A stretch of DNA of 64,000 nt from Anticarsia gemmatalis (GCF_050436995.1 NC_134747.1:2115501-2179500), one strand, 5' to 3'. Shown: positions 1 to 13,507, counted from the first letter of the stretch. Notes: a model not told the origin generated them from the letters alone. Made by a program: numbers and translations.

Positions 1-445
1 CCATGCACACTCATTCGGTTTTATAATATCAGTAGAAAATTGATATTAATAGTGAAAGTAGAGATTCAAAAGAATGTCTCCACAGATAGAGAAGTACATA
101 AATTAAAACACAGATGTCGATAGTGTCACCTTCTTCGCTAATTAACTACGTATTTACAAATAAGCTCCGATATGCACTTTCTCTTTATCATCAATAACAA
201 GCTTATCGCGGACAATGCACTATCGACTGTTAGTATAGGGCTGTAAGGGATGGAGTATTACTTCGTTAAATATTTTGTCTGTACCTTGAATTTGGTGGCT
301 TAGTTAATGGTTGGTTATCATGCTAAAAAAGCTGTATCGATTTGGATGACATTGTCAAAAATGATAGATACTAACGAAGAAGTTAAGTGTCTCTGTGTCA
401 TGGTCAGTGGTGTAACCGTCTGTTGATCATGAGGCTAATTTTTAT

Positions 446-649
446 AAAAAGACAACTCCCGCACTAAGAATTACTCTTGTGTTGCGGGGACTTTTACAAA
501 CATACAAACAACGGACACAAAGTAATACCAAACCCGAAACAACTATTTGTGGATCGCACAAATTATTGTTCAGTGTAGCAATCGAACTAACAACCTCCCG
601 ATGCAATTGTAGGGGCATAGCGACCTTAGCCACTGCGCCACGGAGGCAG
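446..649 (-). repeat. SINE-A (tRNA-headed) copy
   Basis: On the minus strand it runs from a CTGCCTCCGTGGCGCAGTGG head through an A box and degraded B box, the body CACAAATAGTTGTTTCGGGT and the tail GTGCGGGAGTTGTCTTTTTA. It is a Pol III-type retroposon. Confidence 0.85.
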
Positions 650-941
650 GCGAAAGGTTTCGGGCTTGATTCCCGGGTCGGACAAAGTATTCATCACTGT
701 TTAAAAATGAGGAGGGTTCTCAACATGCCTAGTAGATGGCAATAGGCCCGGCGCGTATTACTTGAAACTATCATTTTTAATGGTGAAAAGTCTGCCTACA
801 CCTTTTCCTACAATATATTATGAAGCTACAAATAAATTATAACGGAACAAGTCTTATGCAACGTTGCATCCCTACATATCGAACGAAAGTGCAGAACGTT
901 GATATCCAACAATGTGACTCGGACGATAGCGTTACGTGATC

Positions 942-996
942 GCGACGTTATCGCAGCGTTATCGCAGCGTTATCGCGACGTTATCGCGACGACTCG
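942..996. repeat. 11-bp tandem repeat
   Basis: Four units of GC(G/A)(A/G)CGTTATC from 942 to 985 plus a diverged fifth. Each unit carries a CG-rich half and a TTATC (GATA) half. Confidence 0.85.
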
Positions 997-1644
997 ATAC
1001 CGGCTCCTTGTTTTGTGTTCACTGTATGAAATTGATGCAATCCTGCCTTTTGTTCCACTCAGACTTGGGAACCGTTTATTTTTAAATGTCGGTGTTTGGT
1101 TCTGAATGAAATTGTAGGTTTTTTGTAGAGAATCAGGGATGTTCAATATTGCTTGTCATAGTGGTCTAGGGTTCAAAACTGATAAGTAATTAACGGATTT
1201 CTTGCTGTTTCAAAGATGCACTTTGGTTTCTCTTTATCGCAAGAGTTTTGAAAAACAATTTTCAGAAACAATGCCTGCAATGTATAGTCAGATGGTGCGT
1301 TCAATATGATCTGTAAATCTCACAATATAATCTCATAATATTTGGTTCTTAAGTAAATGGTAATCGAACTCACGTCCCCAACACACAAACATTCACCATT
1401 ACGACGTTTTCAGTTCAACTTTAAAAAATAATGATCACATTAATAAACTATTGATCACTTGTTACAAATAACTTTTTAATCCAAACTTATAAACATCACG
1501 TACAAACCACATCTCCAAAAATCCTTCAATCATATATAAAACAAGCCATTTATAACATCACCCTATACACCCGGATAACAATCGGCAAGTTTTTGAGCAC
1601 ACCCCGTATGCAGTCCACGTATCGTGTTAATTTCCTCACCGGCG

Positions 1645-1705
1645 CGGGGCACGGTTTGAGGCACGACGGGGCACGGAGGGGCACGAAGGGCACGACAGGG
1701 CACGT
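1645..1705 (+). repeat. GGGGCACG-type short repeat with G-quadruplex motif
   Basis: Irregular 9-12 bp units of GGGGCACGA. From 1668 to 1700 there are four G3-4 runs with loops of 6, 6 and 7 bases. Confidence 0.7.
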
Positions 1706-2693
1706 TAAGGACAACGTGGAAGTAAAGACGGATGATCTCCATGACAGCTCAAATTTTGTTTTGTAATTTATTGTTTATGTTATATTTATGGTCATACCTA
1801 ATCTAAAATATGTATCAAATTATGTTTTTTCCAAGAAAAGTACAAACAGTTTCCCTCTGATTCAGGTGATACGTCGGTGAGGCTTCGTATTTAATTTTGG
1901 GAAACGTTTAAGCAGTCAAAAGTTTGATAACTTAGTACTAGTGGCTGCGACAACTATAAGGCTACTCGATCCCTAGTACATTAGTACTAAATAACATGCA
2001 GCGAGGTTAAAAACCAAAAACCATAACATCGTTAACAGCGGTAACACCACTGTACAAACAAATCTAAAATAACACACACATCGTCATCAGCCTAGCCTTT
2101 CTTCCAACTATGTTGGAGTCGGCTTCCGGTCTCTGCTTATAATTTTATACACAACTCCGAAAAGTCATTGGTTTGTTGCCCCGTGTTCGAACCATCAACC
2201 ACCTGCGGGGTAGGTACCTTATACCACTCAGCTATCACTGCTCAATGAAAACTGGTTATCTAAAATAACACCCACATTCAGACAAAAACATTAACAATAC
2301 CTAAGTACAACTTAGCTAAACAAAAACACACACACACATAAAACAAACGAACAAACAAACAACTGAAATCAATAAAGCAAAAGAGTCTCACATGTTTTCA
2401 AACTTTTTAATCTGCGTAGACAATTGAAATGCAAGCACATTATGCGCGGGCGACGTCGGGAATGAACAATAGTTAAGCTAACGAACTGGGGTATCTCAGT
2501 GTCCGTGTAAAGTTTGTTAATGTTTGTTCGTTGGGACGTTTTTTTTCTAATGATTTTATGCGGAAAGACGTAGGCACGTTTGTGTATGTAAAGAAGAAGG
2601 TTTTTATTATAGCGTTTCGTCTGACAACTTAGTAGAGCAGGCAAGCTTATCTAGATTATAATTAACAAATCTGTGTGTTTCTAAGATTGTCTG

Positions 2694-2760
2694 CTTCCGT
2701 GGCGCAGTGGTTAAGGACGCCACGCCAATACTCTTGCGTCAGGAGGTCGTGGGTGATTCC
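2694..2760 (+). repeat. SINE-A 5' tRNA-like head only
   Basis: CTTCCGTGGCGCAGTGGTTA and AGGAGGTCGTGGGTGATTCC retain the A and B box regions. The body and tail are missing. Confidence 0.7.
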
Positions 2761-2869
2761 TTTAAAAATATAAAGTAGCTGCGTAAGACTGCAGGTCACC
2801 TTTGCCTTTGTTCCCAATTCCGAATTTTGTGTACTAAAGCTAGTCGTGAACCTTGCATACAAGGCTTCC

Positions 2870-4650
2870 TAACTAAGTTGGCGGACAGTAGTTTAATGTC
2901 ACGCCTTCGCTACGATCGACATAAATCACATAATAATATGACGCTTTAGCCAAAATTCTTTGGCGTTCGTTGTAACGCAGTACCTTCTGTCAAAAGACGT
3001 TTGTCTTGAAGGTTCTAACATGATTTAATTGCTATGAATACTTACAATAGACCTCAAGAGATTTGTATTTGTTCTACACACTTACCTGAAAAACAAAAAA
3101 CAATTATAAGTATAGGTACTTTATAACACGGAAAATAGTAGAAAATCTATGGAAAAATTATCTACCTAATGGAGTTTACCTAACTAAATCTACACACCAA
3201 AATCACCGATCCACCTACACATTTCGAGACAGCATTTTTTAAAGAGAATTATCTCGGCAACTTATGGTTGCCGTTTTAAAACTAATTCGCTAATATCAAT
3301 TCGTAGACGGTCGACAACTATGATGTTCAGACTTCGTATTAAATAAAACAAACAAATGTACACCAATGCAATTGTAATATTAACCTGAAGATTTTTATTC
3401 TAAAAACCGTTTTGTAAAAAATATAATTAGCAAAATAAACGATCTCATTTACTCCAACAACACTCAACCAGAAATATATTTTTAATTGCAACATTTTTAT
3501 TTAGCAATCCGATGTAAGAACATTAACAAAACAGAAAAGGCATTAAGCTTTGAGTTATAATGGCTTTTATGCCTTTTTTCCAATTAGCTTAATTATATTT
3601 TTTCTCGGTGTAATGCGATTTTTCCTCGAATGTACCTATTTATTAACACAAATTACTTGGAAATCGTTTTGTTTTTCTCGCTAAGCGGTAAATGCTAGAT
3701 CGTTATCGGCTAATGTATTTATATTTTAAAAACTGTTTTCTCTAACCATTTGAAGAAAGCTATGTTTCTTTGTCATCTTTAACTGTACGTATGCTTTGCT
3801 CACAACACAAGCAATAAAAGTCAAATTCAGTAGCCGACTGCAAATGTTTGTAGTTTAATTAATTATTGCATGTTTGATTAATGTTTCACCGAGTGTCATT
3901 AATCCTAAGTATTTATAATAAAATATTATAATGTATGAGCATAAAAAGGAGTTCGTCATGTCGTAGAATTTCTCCTCATCATCGTCGATCGGCAACGTAC
4001 CCAGAATATTGCTACGTTGGATGGTCTACAATTAAGATTGGAACCGTTTTTCCACAAGTTTTCCAGAACCATGGAATCACTCACCTCTTACCAAGCGACT
4101 ATAGCCTTTGCAACAAAGGTTTTTTTAACCTATTAATCCTTAAAAATACAATTGAAAAGGTCTTCGCGAAAAAACCTGGTTGGCATTCAGGACATATGTA
4201 CTAAACATATTGATATTCCAATGATTGATTCTTGCTATAACGGTAAAGGAAAACATTATAAGGAAACATTCGTACCTACTTAGAACACATCAAATAGTTC
4301 CTGTGAAGTCTGCCAATGTACTGTGGAATTATTCTGTACTGACAATTAATGGGTTGAAATGACTAAATATTGGGTGTCAGGTATAAATTAGGAGATATAT
4401 TTTAATTCATATTATTTTGAATTAAAATATGAATTGAATTATGTTTTTGGTCAACAAATAATACGCAGTGATTGTCTAATTATTTTGAAGTTAATATACA
4501 ACAGTAATTATATTATTTCTATTTTTAAAAATGCTGGCACTTTACCTGTCAGTTAGGTTATCTAACAATATTCATAAACTGCAAAACTGGCAGACAATTT
4601 TAGAAGTCAAACTATTTTTCTTTAAGAATAATTTTCTGAACATCATATTT
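2870..4650. other. Gene-free AT-rich stretch
   Basis: No recognisable gene. A SINE-B-like scrap (AACGGTAAAGGAAAACATTA) at 4240 and a 12-bp inverted repeat near 4395-4435. Confidence 0.5.
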
Positions 4651-4654
4651 CTAT

Positions 4655-4918
4655 ATATCGCACCCCCGGTGCAATACTGTCACTTATGCAAAAATGTAGT
4701 TTTTCAGGAGAAGCATTTAAAACATTGATGAACCTCACACAGCAATGACTTTACTAGATATCTATAGATAAATGAATAGCTCATATTATAATGTCAATTT
4801 TTCACTTTACTTTTGCATAAATAATGATAGAGGTGATTTAAAACCATTACTACATATGTAAGTACATAAGTAACTCATCTTTTACAAAAGTGACAGTGTT
4901 GCACCAGGGGTGCGATAT
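4655..4918. mobile_element. MITE with about 40-bp TIRs
   Basis: ATATCGCACCCCCGGTGCAA then TACTGTCACTTATGCAAAA at the left matches the complement of the right end, ending TTGCACCAGGGGTGCGATAT, with few mismatches. The 264-bp element has no coding. The target duplication is not clear. Confidence 0.7.
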
Positions 4919-5470
4919 TATTCTTTATATACCAAATGTTATACAAAAATACATATTTCAGAGGTCCAAAAAGCCTCGAGTAGACCCCCTGACGAAGCAA
5001 GATCGCACTCCATCACCCTCCCAAAGATGAGAGGTCGAATTTCCGTCGCGGCCTCACCGGAAACTCAGCCATGTTTACAAATCGCGCGGGAAACATCATA
5101 GAGAATTTTAAGCAGTTAACTTAATGATGTTTTGTGAATGTATTTGTATTAGATTGTTTTGGAAGGGATAGGATATTATGATTTAGGTTTGAAAGAAAAA
5201 TATTAGCTGTTAAAAGTTGAAAACTCGTTGAGTTTAGAAGGCGAAATAAATATTTTTATCGTACGGATATCTACTAATTTATATTTACTAGACTACTAGT
5301 TTTTTTTTATTATTTTTAACTCTCGTTTAGATGGTGAAAATAATGAAATAATGATGAAACATAATATCTTTTTTTCCTAATATTCATGAAATAACTAGAC
5401 CCTTCCTATTTTGAAGTATTTTTCAATTTCTTTGAATGCATCTTCTCGGCACATAAAAAATAATAATAAA

Positions 5471-5522
5471 TTAAACCCATTAATGTCCCACTGCTGGTCA
5501 AGGGTCTCCTCCCGTAATGAGG
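5471..5522 (-). repeat. SINE-B 3' fragment
   Basis: The minus strand reads GGGAGGAGACCCTTGACCAG then CAGTGGGACATTAATGGG, the SINE-B end. Confidence 0.65.
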
Positions 5523-7149
5523 ATATATCATATTCTTTATTATATTATTTTATTTTATTAAAATTTCTTTTATTCTCATCTTCTCGGCAAATATTTCGCA
5601 AAATTAACTCTTTAAAAAAAATTAACTTCATTTATTTTCCCATAAAAACGCACATTCCCTTAATTATTCACAACAGTATACAAAATCTTATGCACCCAAG
5701 CTTATTAAAATCGATGTGATTGACTATCAAACAAAAGCGAGAACATCAATGTGAAACATGAACCGACTGTGAAAAATGAAACGTTATGTGTTAATCCCTA
5801 ATTTATATGCGCCGCAACGGGCCACAACACAGGGCTGACACACGCATAAAAAAAATACAATTTTGACTTGCTATATTGATGACACGATGGATCAAAATTA
5901 GCATTAGTGCATGTTTTTCAGAGTTGTAACTCGAGAAGTGATTTGAAAATTTTAATTTTGGTTTGGTATTGATAACAAGATTTATCCAAATGATCATTAG
6001 TGTTATGTCATAATTCCAAAGTTATATCACGTCATATGTTTGTAGCTAAACAAATATTGATACCAAGCGACCTTTCTACTTCAATTCTTTTACTAAACGA
6101 GAAAAGTCTATTTTAATTTCACCTAGTAGTTCAAGGCTTTATCATTCCTTTAAAATAAAAAAATATTACATCAACTATTATGTTGCTTTCTTTAAAGTAA
6201 TATATAGTCCCTGTCAACTGCTTTGCATTTACAATTCCTGTCAAAGGCTAGTTGCTTACCAATCTAACTTGCAAACTGCAAACTCAAAATAACTCAAAAA
6301 GTTTTTACACCATTACTTCCATATTCAAAAACCTTTTTTTTCAGTGCCTACCACCCCTAACCACCAATATAATTCATTTCTTAATAAGAATCTTGCAGGG
6401 CCGCTCGGCTGCGCTAATTTGTTGTCACATCGTCGAACAATTGATCAAGTCGATCGATTCGATCAATTTGATCAAGTACACGGATCATGGCGGTGACACG
6501 TCACGTTCTTGACGGGTTTTATGCCTAGTTAATGATTGTTTGTAAAGTATTTTGACTAAGGAGTTTATGGGGAGGATGTGGTGTTCGAAATGAGCTGAGA
6601 AGGGTGGTTTAAAAAATAAAAGTTCTTTGGCAAGATATTTCTGTGTGTAATGAAATGTTCTTTGGTTTTCTTTGAATAAAGAAAGGTTTTTCAAGATTTT
6701 TCAGTAAGTATGTAATTTACGAATTTGTTTTCGTTACAGCATCTCTTTTGTTAAAAAACAGATTTGTATACTAGATTTCATGGACTCCATGTCAATGGAA
6801 GGTACTTTAAAACCTTTAAATTACATACTAGTCATTCACATATTATCTTCATTAAAATTTGACTCATTTTGTCTATTTGAATACAATTCAATTTATTTGT
6901 GGATCGCACAGTAAACAAGTTTAGTTTTTAGGACATACAATTCAGTAAAACTTGTACGAGAAAAGGTGAGATCATACCTTTCATGAATGCAATGATTTAA
7001 TGTAATGCAATCATTATTTTGAAACGCAATATTCTCGCACCTAAAAGAATAAGACCACAGATTTTACAAACTAGAATAGTAAAGTACACTAAGAGCATAC
7101 TATAATCCTAAAAACTAGTAAATAAAATCAATAATTGTAAATAAAAAGC

Positions 7150-7245
7150 GGTTGAAGTGACGTCACAGTGAGTGCTAGGCCCGGGGCGGGCGGTGCGAGG
7201 CTCCTCCCACGACACAACAACTGGTTCCACGGCTGCATCAACGAC
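7150..7245. promoter_or_regulatory. CRE palindrome plus GC-rich island 1
   Basis: TGACGTCA at 7158-7165 is followed by GGCCCGGGGCGGGCGG (7180-7195) in AT-rich surroundings. Possible enhancer or alternative promoter; no exon is recognised. Confidence 0.35.
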
Positions 7246-8379
7246 ATCTATGTCTCGTTTCTATAACTATTTAGTTAAAAAAATAGGCCTGAATCGCACT
7301 TACTTACTGAATATCTACATAAGAGTAATACACGAACTTGCTGGGATATTTGGTCAAATATTTTACGATATTTTATGGTAAGGATATTTCAATTAATCTA
7401 GCTAGGTAAATATTTGTTTAGTTTTTAAATTTACATAAATATATTTAAAGAGGTAAAACTATTTGTCTGGTTAGTCTTGCTTAATACAAATGGTATAAAT
7501 AGGTCAATTATAGTTGAACTAGTCTTTGCCTACACTCACTCAGTCTTAATTCCGACAAGGACCGCTTATTGTTTCAAATTCAACCGTAAACAGCTACAAA
7601 TAATACCGATTGTATACATTACTTCCAAAAGGGCACATGTCTTACACCTTCACAATGTAAGATGTGCCATTTTATTACATATGTGAAAAATTCCACGATC
7701 ATCACAACAGGTCTTACAAAATCACGTACACACTACAGGTCACCGCTCGCGGTTTTCCTTTAAACAATTTTTCTGTGAATCAAAACCTTTTATCACAAGA
7801 CGGCTAACAAACAACAATACAGCGACGGAACGATAAAAACAGGAAAATAGTTCACAATTTAATTAGAAGGATAAAATGCAGCAATTTAACGGTGTGTTGA
7901 AGTAATAAGTCAGTCTTTGATAGGGCGTGTGTTCGAACAATCTATGGTGTTACAGTTTCCTTATGATTGGTGGATTACCTACTGAAGAATTGTTTGTTAT
8001 ATTGTTCGGCTGACTGGTGGCTATATATAGCTTTTGCTTGTATATTAGGTCATTAATATAGTAGTAGTTTAGGAACGAATTATTTCGATAGCTGTTCAAA
8101 ACTTAGAGAATTGATTTGTAAAACTATCCCATTATTGGGGAAAATACCTTCGCCAGAAATTATGATATTAGGCAAGAACCTTCTCCCGGAATGAGGGCAA
8201 AACATTGAGTTTGCAAAATAGGTCTTTTTTAAAGTTTTTCTAAGAACGATAGTCGCTACAAACAAACGAAGACACTTAAAATCTAAGGAAGAGGCCTTTG
8301 CCAAATAGTAGGACAAACCAGGCTTATTAAAAAAGAAAAAAAATACACCTAAAAAATTGTCGCTTGCTGCTTAAGCAGA

Positions 8380-8505
8380 CTAACCCCCGGCTTCTGAGGT
8401 ACATTTAGCGGTAGTTTAAATATTCAATAGCGTTTAAACTCATATAAATATAACGCTATTGAATAGATAAACTGCCGTTAAAAGTACTCAGAAACCGGGG
8501 GTTAG
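8380..8505. mobile_element. Foldback MITE, copy 1 (TA target)
   Basis: The 126-bp segment is almost wholly self-complementary, from TAACCCCCGGCTTCTGAGGT to the complementary ACCGGGGGTTA. Its inner palindrome is TTCAATAGCGTT with its complement. TA lies at both ends. The same element recurs at 47.49 kb. Confidence 0.8.
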
Positions 8506-11500
8506 TAAAATTTCCTATTAGGATATCTAGGGGCGATTACGTAACGTCATTGACTACAGAAAGAAACCTAAGAAACTATCCAGATTTTTCCGATAACTTC
8601 ATCACTTCCCGAAGAAACCAATTTAATTTACCAACTCAATAGTACGAAATTGTGATACAGGAAACACATATTCGAAACCGAAAATATGTGTTTGTAAAAT
8701 AATTGCGAAATACTGAGAATAAGGCACAAATCTCGGGGCCACCCAATTACGGCAATGACAACATTAAACAGGCAAATTGGTTACTAAGTCTCTCTGAATC
8801 ATCGAATACTTCCTTGATTCAATACTAATTTAAATTTGGTATGCAGAATATATGGTACTTAACAAACTAGTCTTGGTTTTTGGCCTTAATTTCATCTTTG
8901 TGTAAAGATTTTCAGGGATAAACAGTGTCTTAATCTGGGCTGTGTGTAAATCTAGGCTACAAACAATTAAGATTCTTAATTTCCATTTTGTAGTATGTGC
9001 GTGAGAGACACATATATAAATTTATCCCCACCATTTTTTTTATTTGCCCACATGCCATTATTCTTTCAGTTAAGTCATAAGTGTACCTTGATGATGGTCA
9101 TGAATTACTTGGGTGTTAATTTTCAAACAAATCCGTTGAATAGTTATTGTACGAAAGGCTAGCAAGCATCGATCCGTCTTCACAATGCTTCGCATTTGTA
9201 TTATAGTAGAAATAAGCAAAGCAATGACGCACGATGTGAACGAACTATCAAGCATGCTTCCATCAAACAATCCCGCTATAAAAATCAAGAACCAGTTCGT
9301 TTTCGAACCATCCCATCAGCTGCAGAAGAAAATAAACTTGAACATTGTTCTTACATCGCCTCCTCAAGATACATCTCCCTCGTTATTTAGTTAGCAGATC
9401 AACCCATTGTTACTTAGGAGAAACCACGAAAAAAGCATGGGCGGGGCGCCTATCTACACTTGCATCGCGACCGATGAAACATGTTCTCTATCTCGATACA
9501 TGCCTTCCAACACTGCACTTTACCACTAGCTAATTTAAACTTTAAAATCACTACTATACGGTCTGTATTCCCGTATGTGATCTTCAAGCAGCTTATTAAA
9601 GAAAATTAAATTTGCAGCCACGCGAAATCGGAACGAATCCGCGAAAGGAGAACACAGGTTCGACGATCGAACAATACTGATCCTTATTGCTTGCGAGTAA
9701 GTACTTAACTTTTGATAATGACTGTAAAATTTCAATCGAAAGTCGTTAAAGTTTAAAATCGTTTGCGGATTCACTTGGTGGTTGAGATGTTTTGAGGAGC
9801 TTTATTAAATGTTTATATAGTGAAGGATATTTATATAGAGTGGATTATAGATAAGGAGCGAACGTATTTTCATTTTATTACCAAATTACCGATGGTGAGA
9901 TTGCAGCCGGTGAACCGATTGTGGGGCAGCGTATCGCGTACATTTGCCAACAGGTCTTATTACTTATTTTGTGCATTCCGACACTTGGATTGTTTTACTT
10001 TAGTGCTGAAGCAATCTGGAGCATTGTGCGGTTTATTTATTGTTTCATTCAAATTACGTGTTGGTATTTTTTTTCTTAAAAGAGATCTCAAAGTTTCCTT
10101 CTATGTCAAAGCAAACTATTTTCAAGTCGTACCCAAAATCATAATCTTATTTTATCGTGGTTACACTTTTTTTAATTTCCAAGCGTCGTAATACATCCTA
10201 TTTCATAACATGAACCTCGTAAAGTAAAACAGCCGGAACCGACACTTTAAATCAAGCCTTCCTAAAGCATAAACCTAGCAGAATTCTCAGGACCTCCAAT
10301 CAACTCACGCACTCCACTAAAACAAATACTATCTGAACAAAACAAGCCATTAAATCATACCTATCATTTGTTAGTTTTATAGTCCAAACAAGGCGTGAGG
10401 GAACAACAAAACGAAAAATTAATTATAACCTGTGAGCTGTCCTATCCGCCATCAGCACGACCCTTCGCCAGCCTTTAAATCATTGCAGCGCTTCACAAAT
10501 TGATCGAGCGAGCATTGAACAGCACCCAAGCAATCACATAAGTCAGGAACGTAGTCCTTGGTGTGAAGAAATTTAAATTGAGAATAGCGACCTCTGTTGG
10601 TGAAATTTGTAAGCTGTGAGTGTGGCTTAGATTAGTAGATGGCGACTTTGTTGCGGTGGTTTGAACAATCGCGATTATAACTTCATTGTTCAGTATTAAA
10701 TGAGACTACATAGTTTAAGGATTAATGTTATGATAAATTATGCTTCGGGAATTCTTGAACCTTTTTATACACAAGCATTACGATTACAAAATAATAGAAA
10801 ATGGAAGCCGGAAATACAATTTTCCCGATAGCCTTTTACACATTTTCAAGGTAAAAAACGTGATTATGAACCACGTTACTCAAATAATTGTCACATTTAC
10901 AACCATTCAACACATTTCCTATAATTTTAACATACTTATGAAACAACATTACAACTAGTACCATTAGATAAAAAACACGTCTACTATTTAAATAAACCAT
11001 CTTTATATCAACTATTCCATCGGTCGGCCATTTAATAGCATAGATTTTAATCTATGAAAATGTCACACTCTGACAGGTTACTGTTATTATGACACAAAGG
11101 GTACACCAACGACAAATAATACACAACAAAACGAATAATCAACTCTAACACTTACGAAATAAGAGTCATTTTATATCTAGTAGTATGTAAAACTAATGTT
11201 GTTTCGACATAAAGCTTTGGTTTGGCATCCGGCGCGGGCGCAACGCAAGCGATTACTCGATAATTTTCATAGATTAAAATCACTTTTTTGACAACACTGC
11301 TTATTTTGAAATAAGTGTTTGTATAACATTGACATGTACAGCAAATTGTCGGCCATTTAATAGATATAATGACGTATAAATAAGAGTATATGTGGTAATA
11401 AGTTTTTGATATAATCTTTGCCTGTGGCTGTAGCAAAGAGCATTGTCTAAAGGTTTTTTACTGCGTCAAATGTGGTGATTGAAATGGTAGATAGATTGGT

Positions 11501-13370
11501 GAGTGATAAACTGCCACGGAATGGTCACTTGCTATTTGTTGTGTCTGTTATTTTATAATTCCAATCCAGTTTCGTTGTCTTAGTAATCAAAATTCGTTAT
11601 AGCTTCGTCTATCGTCTTTGTTTTCAACGCAGAAGGCGTTATGGAAAAACGCAAACGACTTATAATATAAGGGGAACCTGGTTTTTTGAAAAATTAAGCA
11701 TAAGGAATTGGTCTTCCTCATTGAGTCTTATAAAAGTTGTTCAAATCGACAAACAATACCATTTTACACACACAGAGATGTCATAATCCATGAGCCCATC
11801 ATCAATAGTTGCGTACTTAGGATTAGGAAACTCTTTATGAAAACCTTAAGTTATCAATCTATTATGATACATTTTCAAAAAGCATCCTTTTTCCAAACTA
11901 CTTATTGAAAAAACGGAATCAGCGTCCCATCAAAAGAGAAGAAAACGGCGACTTATAGCAGCCGCAATTTTTCATACAATTTGCAAAGACATCGTCTATC
12001 CAGTAGCCACCTCAGACTAAAGTGGTTGACGCTAGACCATATCAAGAGTGGTTCGTTTGCACTTATCCCTCCTGCCTCACCGTCAGCCGAACAGGGAAAC
12101 AGATAAATAAATTCTATCTTATATTCACGGTCCTTATAAAGAGGCAGTCGGTTTTTGTTCGTGATGTTATCAGCGCATACGCAGTTTCATTTAGACAATA
12201 GTCCGTGGGCGAGAAGTTAGGTGTGTATCGACGATCTGTGTGTTTGTACACAGTTGTTTCCTTAGATTAATTACGTTAGGAATTGTGTTGTGATTATTGT
12301 TTGGTTGGGACTTGGTTTTATATGTTTTAGAGCAATAATTCGAATGCCGAGCAAAGGTCCTAGTTTTGGAATTATGGGTTAAGTCACCGCTTCGCGAATT
12401 TCTTCTATAATAAAGGATAAGTTAGGCTTCGAGTACACTACGTTGGCTAAGTGCAGGTGCAATCCCTTTATAAACTGTTTTAAAGGGCTCTTAGGCATGC
12501 TAGGGTTTATCACAATGTTTATCTTTATTGTAAAGTTATTAATTAGTAATAAGTCTTATCCATAATTTTGAACCAACTCTAGTATTTGGCATCTAGTAGA
12601 TTCGTTGACTATAATTGAAAATATCTGAATAACTCATACACTAATACAAAGTAAGTAAATAACAGTGAAGTAACAAATATGTTTTAGACACTTGTTTAAC
12701 AATACATAGGTAAACAAATCCCTTCAAAAAGTTGAAAAAAGAAATCTAAAATATCGAAACCTTAACTCCGAATAGAAAATCCAAGTAGGCAGCCGTAACA
12801 ACAATCATTAATAGTTGTATAACACAAACACGTATATAATTAAACTAAAACATTGTCGTTATCTTATCAGCATATCGAGCCATTAACGGCCGAACAAAAA
12901 TACGGCTCGCCAGCCGGACACGCCGGCCAATGTGTGGCCGAACATGGGCTACATACTGCTAAGAAGATTGACGAGCTTAGAAACCAACATGGAAGATGTT
13001 TTATGAAACCAGGATGACTTTTATGGTTTAATAGCTAATAGGAAAATTGATATTACATAGATGACATGTACTTATATTTGAATAGGTACCTATGTATAAT
13101 TATGTCCTTTCGCAACGTTTTATGATATTCATGATCGAATTCTCGGTGAACAAAATTAAATAGATTAAATCACAACACTCATCTAAAATTAGTCTTCGGG
13201 CTTAAAAATAATTTATTTTATTATTTTAAGAAAATGGAGAGTCACAGTGACTAACTTTACAAACGTAATTGTTTGAAACTACATAATTTATAAGTATATT
13301 GTTATGTATATTATATTAAACAACAAGTACAGGACTTTACATAAACTACCTACTCAAGAAAGAACAGATT
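8506..13370. other. Gene-free stretch
   Basis: Contains a degenerate second-family Helitron 5' scrap (about 9105-9212) and the 11.0-kb duplicated segment. The 123-codon frame at 9820-10191 has no family resemblance and low-complexity composition. Confidence 0.45.
11039..11347. other. 309-bp segment between exact 16-bp direct repeats
   Basis: GTCGGCCATTTAATAG occurs at 11023-11038 and 11348-11363. The intervening segment holds a 19-bp inverted repeat (GATTTTAATCTATGAAAAT at 11043-11061, complement at 11263-11281). A target duplication around an insertion is likely, but no poly(A) or TIR end is clear. Confidence 0.45.
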
Positions 13371-13378
13371 TATAGTCT

Positions 13379-13429
13379 CTCCGTAATGAACAAATTCAGC
13401 CTGCCAGGCTGAATTTGTTCATTACGGAG
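13379..13429. repeat. Perfect 25-bp palindrome with 1-nt spacer
   Basis: Arms 13379-13403 and 13405-13429 are exact inverted complements around a single C. They extend four more bases on each side with one mismatch. No TE family recognised. Confidence 0.9.
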
Positions 13430-13507
13430 ACACATCCAAACTTGGCTCAAAAAATGACCAAAAACCACCCAACATACTCGTAACTTTTAAACTCTCGCGT
13501 TGCATGT

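Larger units (their letters stand above)
650..2690. other. Gene-free stretch
   Basis: Holds the 11-bp and GGGGCACG repeats and, at 2070-2250, a degraded dispersed repeat (CATCGTCATCAGCCTAGCCT then TTCTTCC; GTTGGAGTCGGCTTCCGG). No convincing ORF. Confidence 0.5.
4920..8370. other. Gene-free stretch
   Basis: Apart from the SINE-B scrap and CRE island 1, it has a GATC-rich palindromic patch at 6440-6480 (repeated TTGATCAA and TCGATCGA). Short frames are not supported. Confidence 0.5.

Noticed and set aside
5411..5719. 102-codon frame
   Set aside because: Contains an inverted SINE-B fragment and low-complexity AT-rich DNA.
9820..10191. 123-codon open frame
   Set aside because: No recognisable domain and phenylalanine/leucine-rich composition expected from AT-rich noncoding DNA.
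11023..11363. Solo LTR or small LTR element
   Set aside because: The 16-bp repeats are too short and lack TG...CA ends, primer site or polypurine tract.
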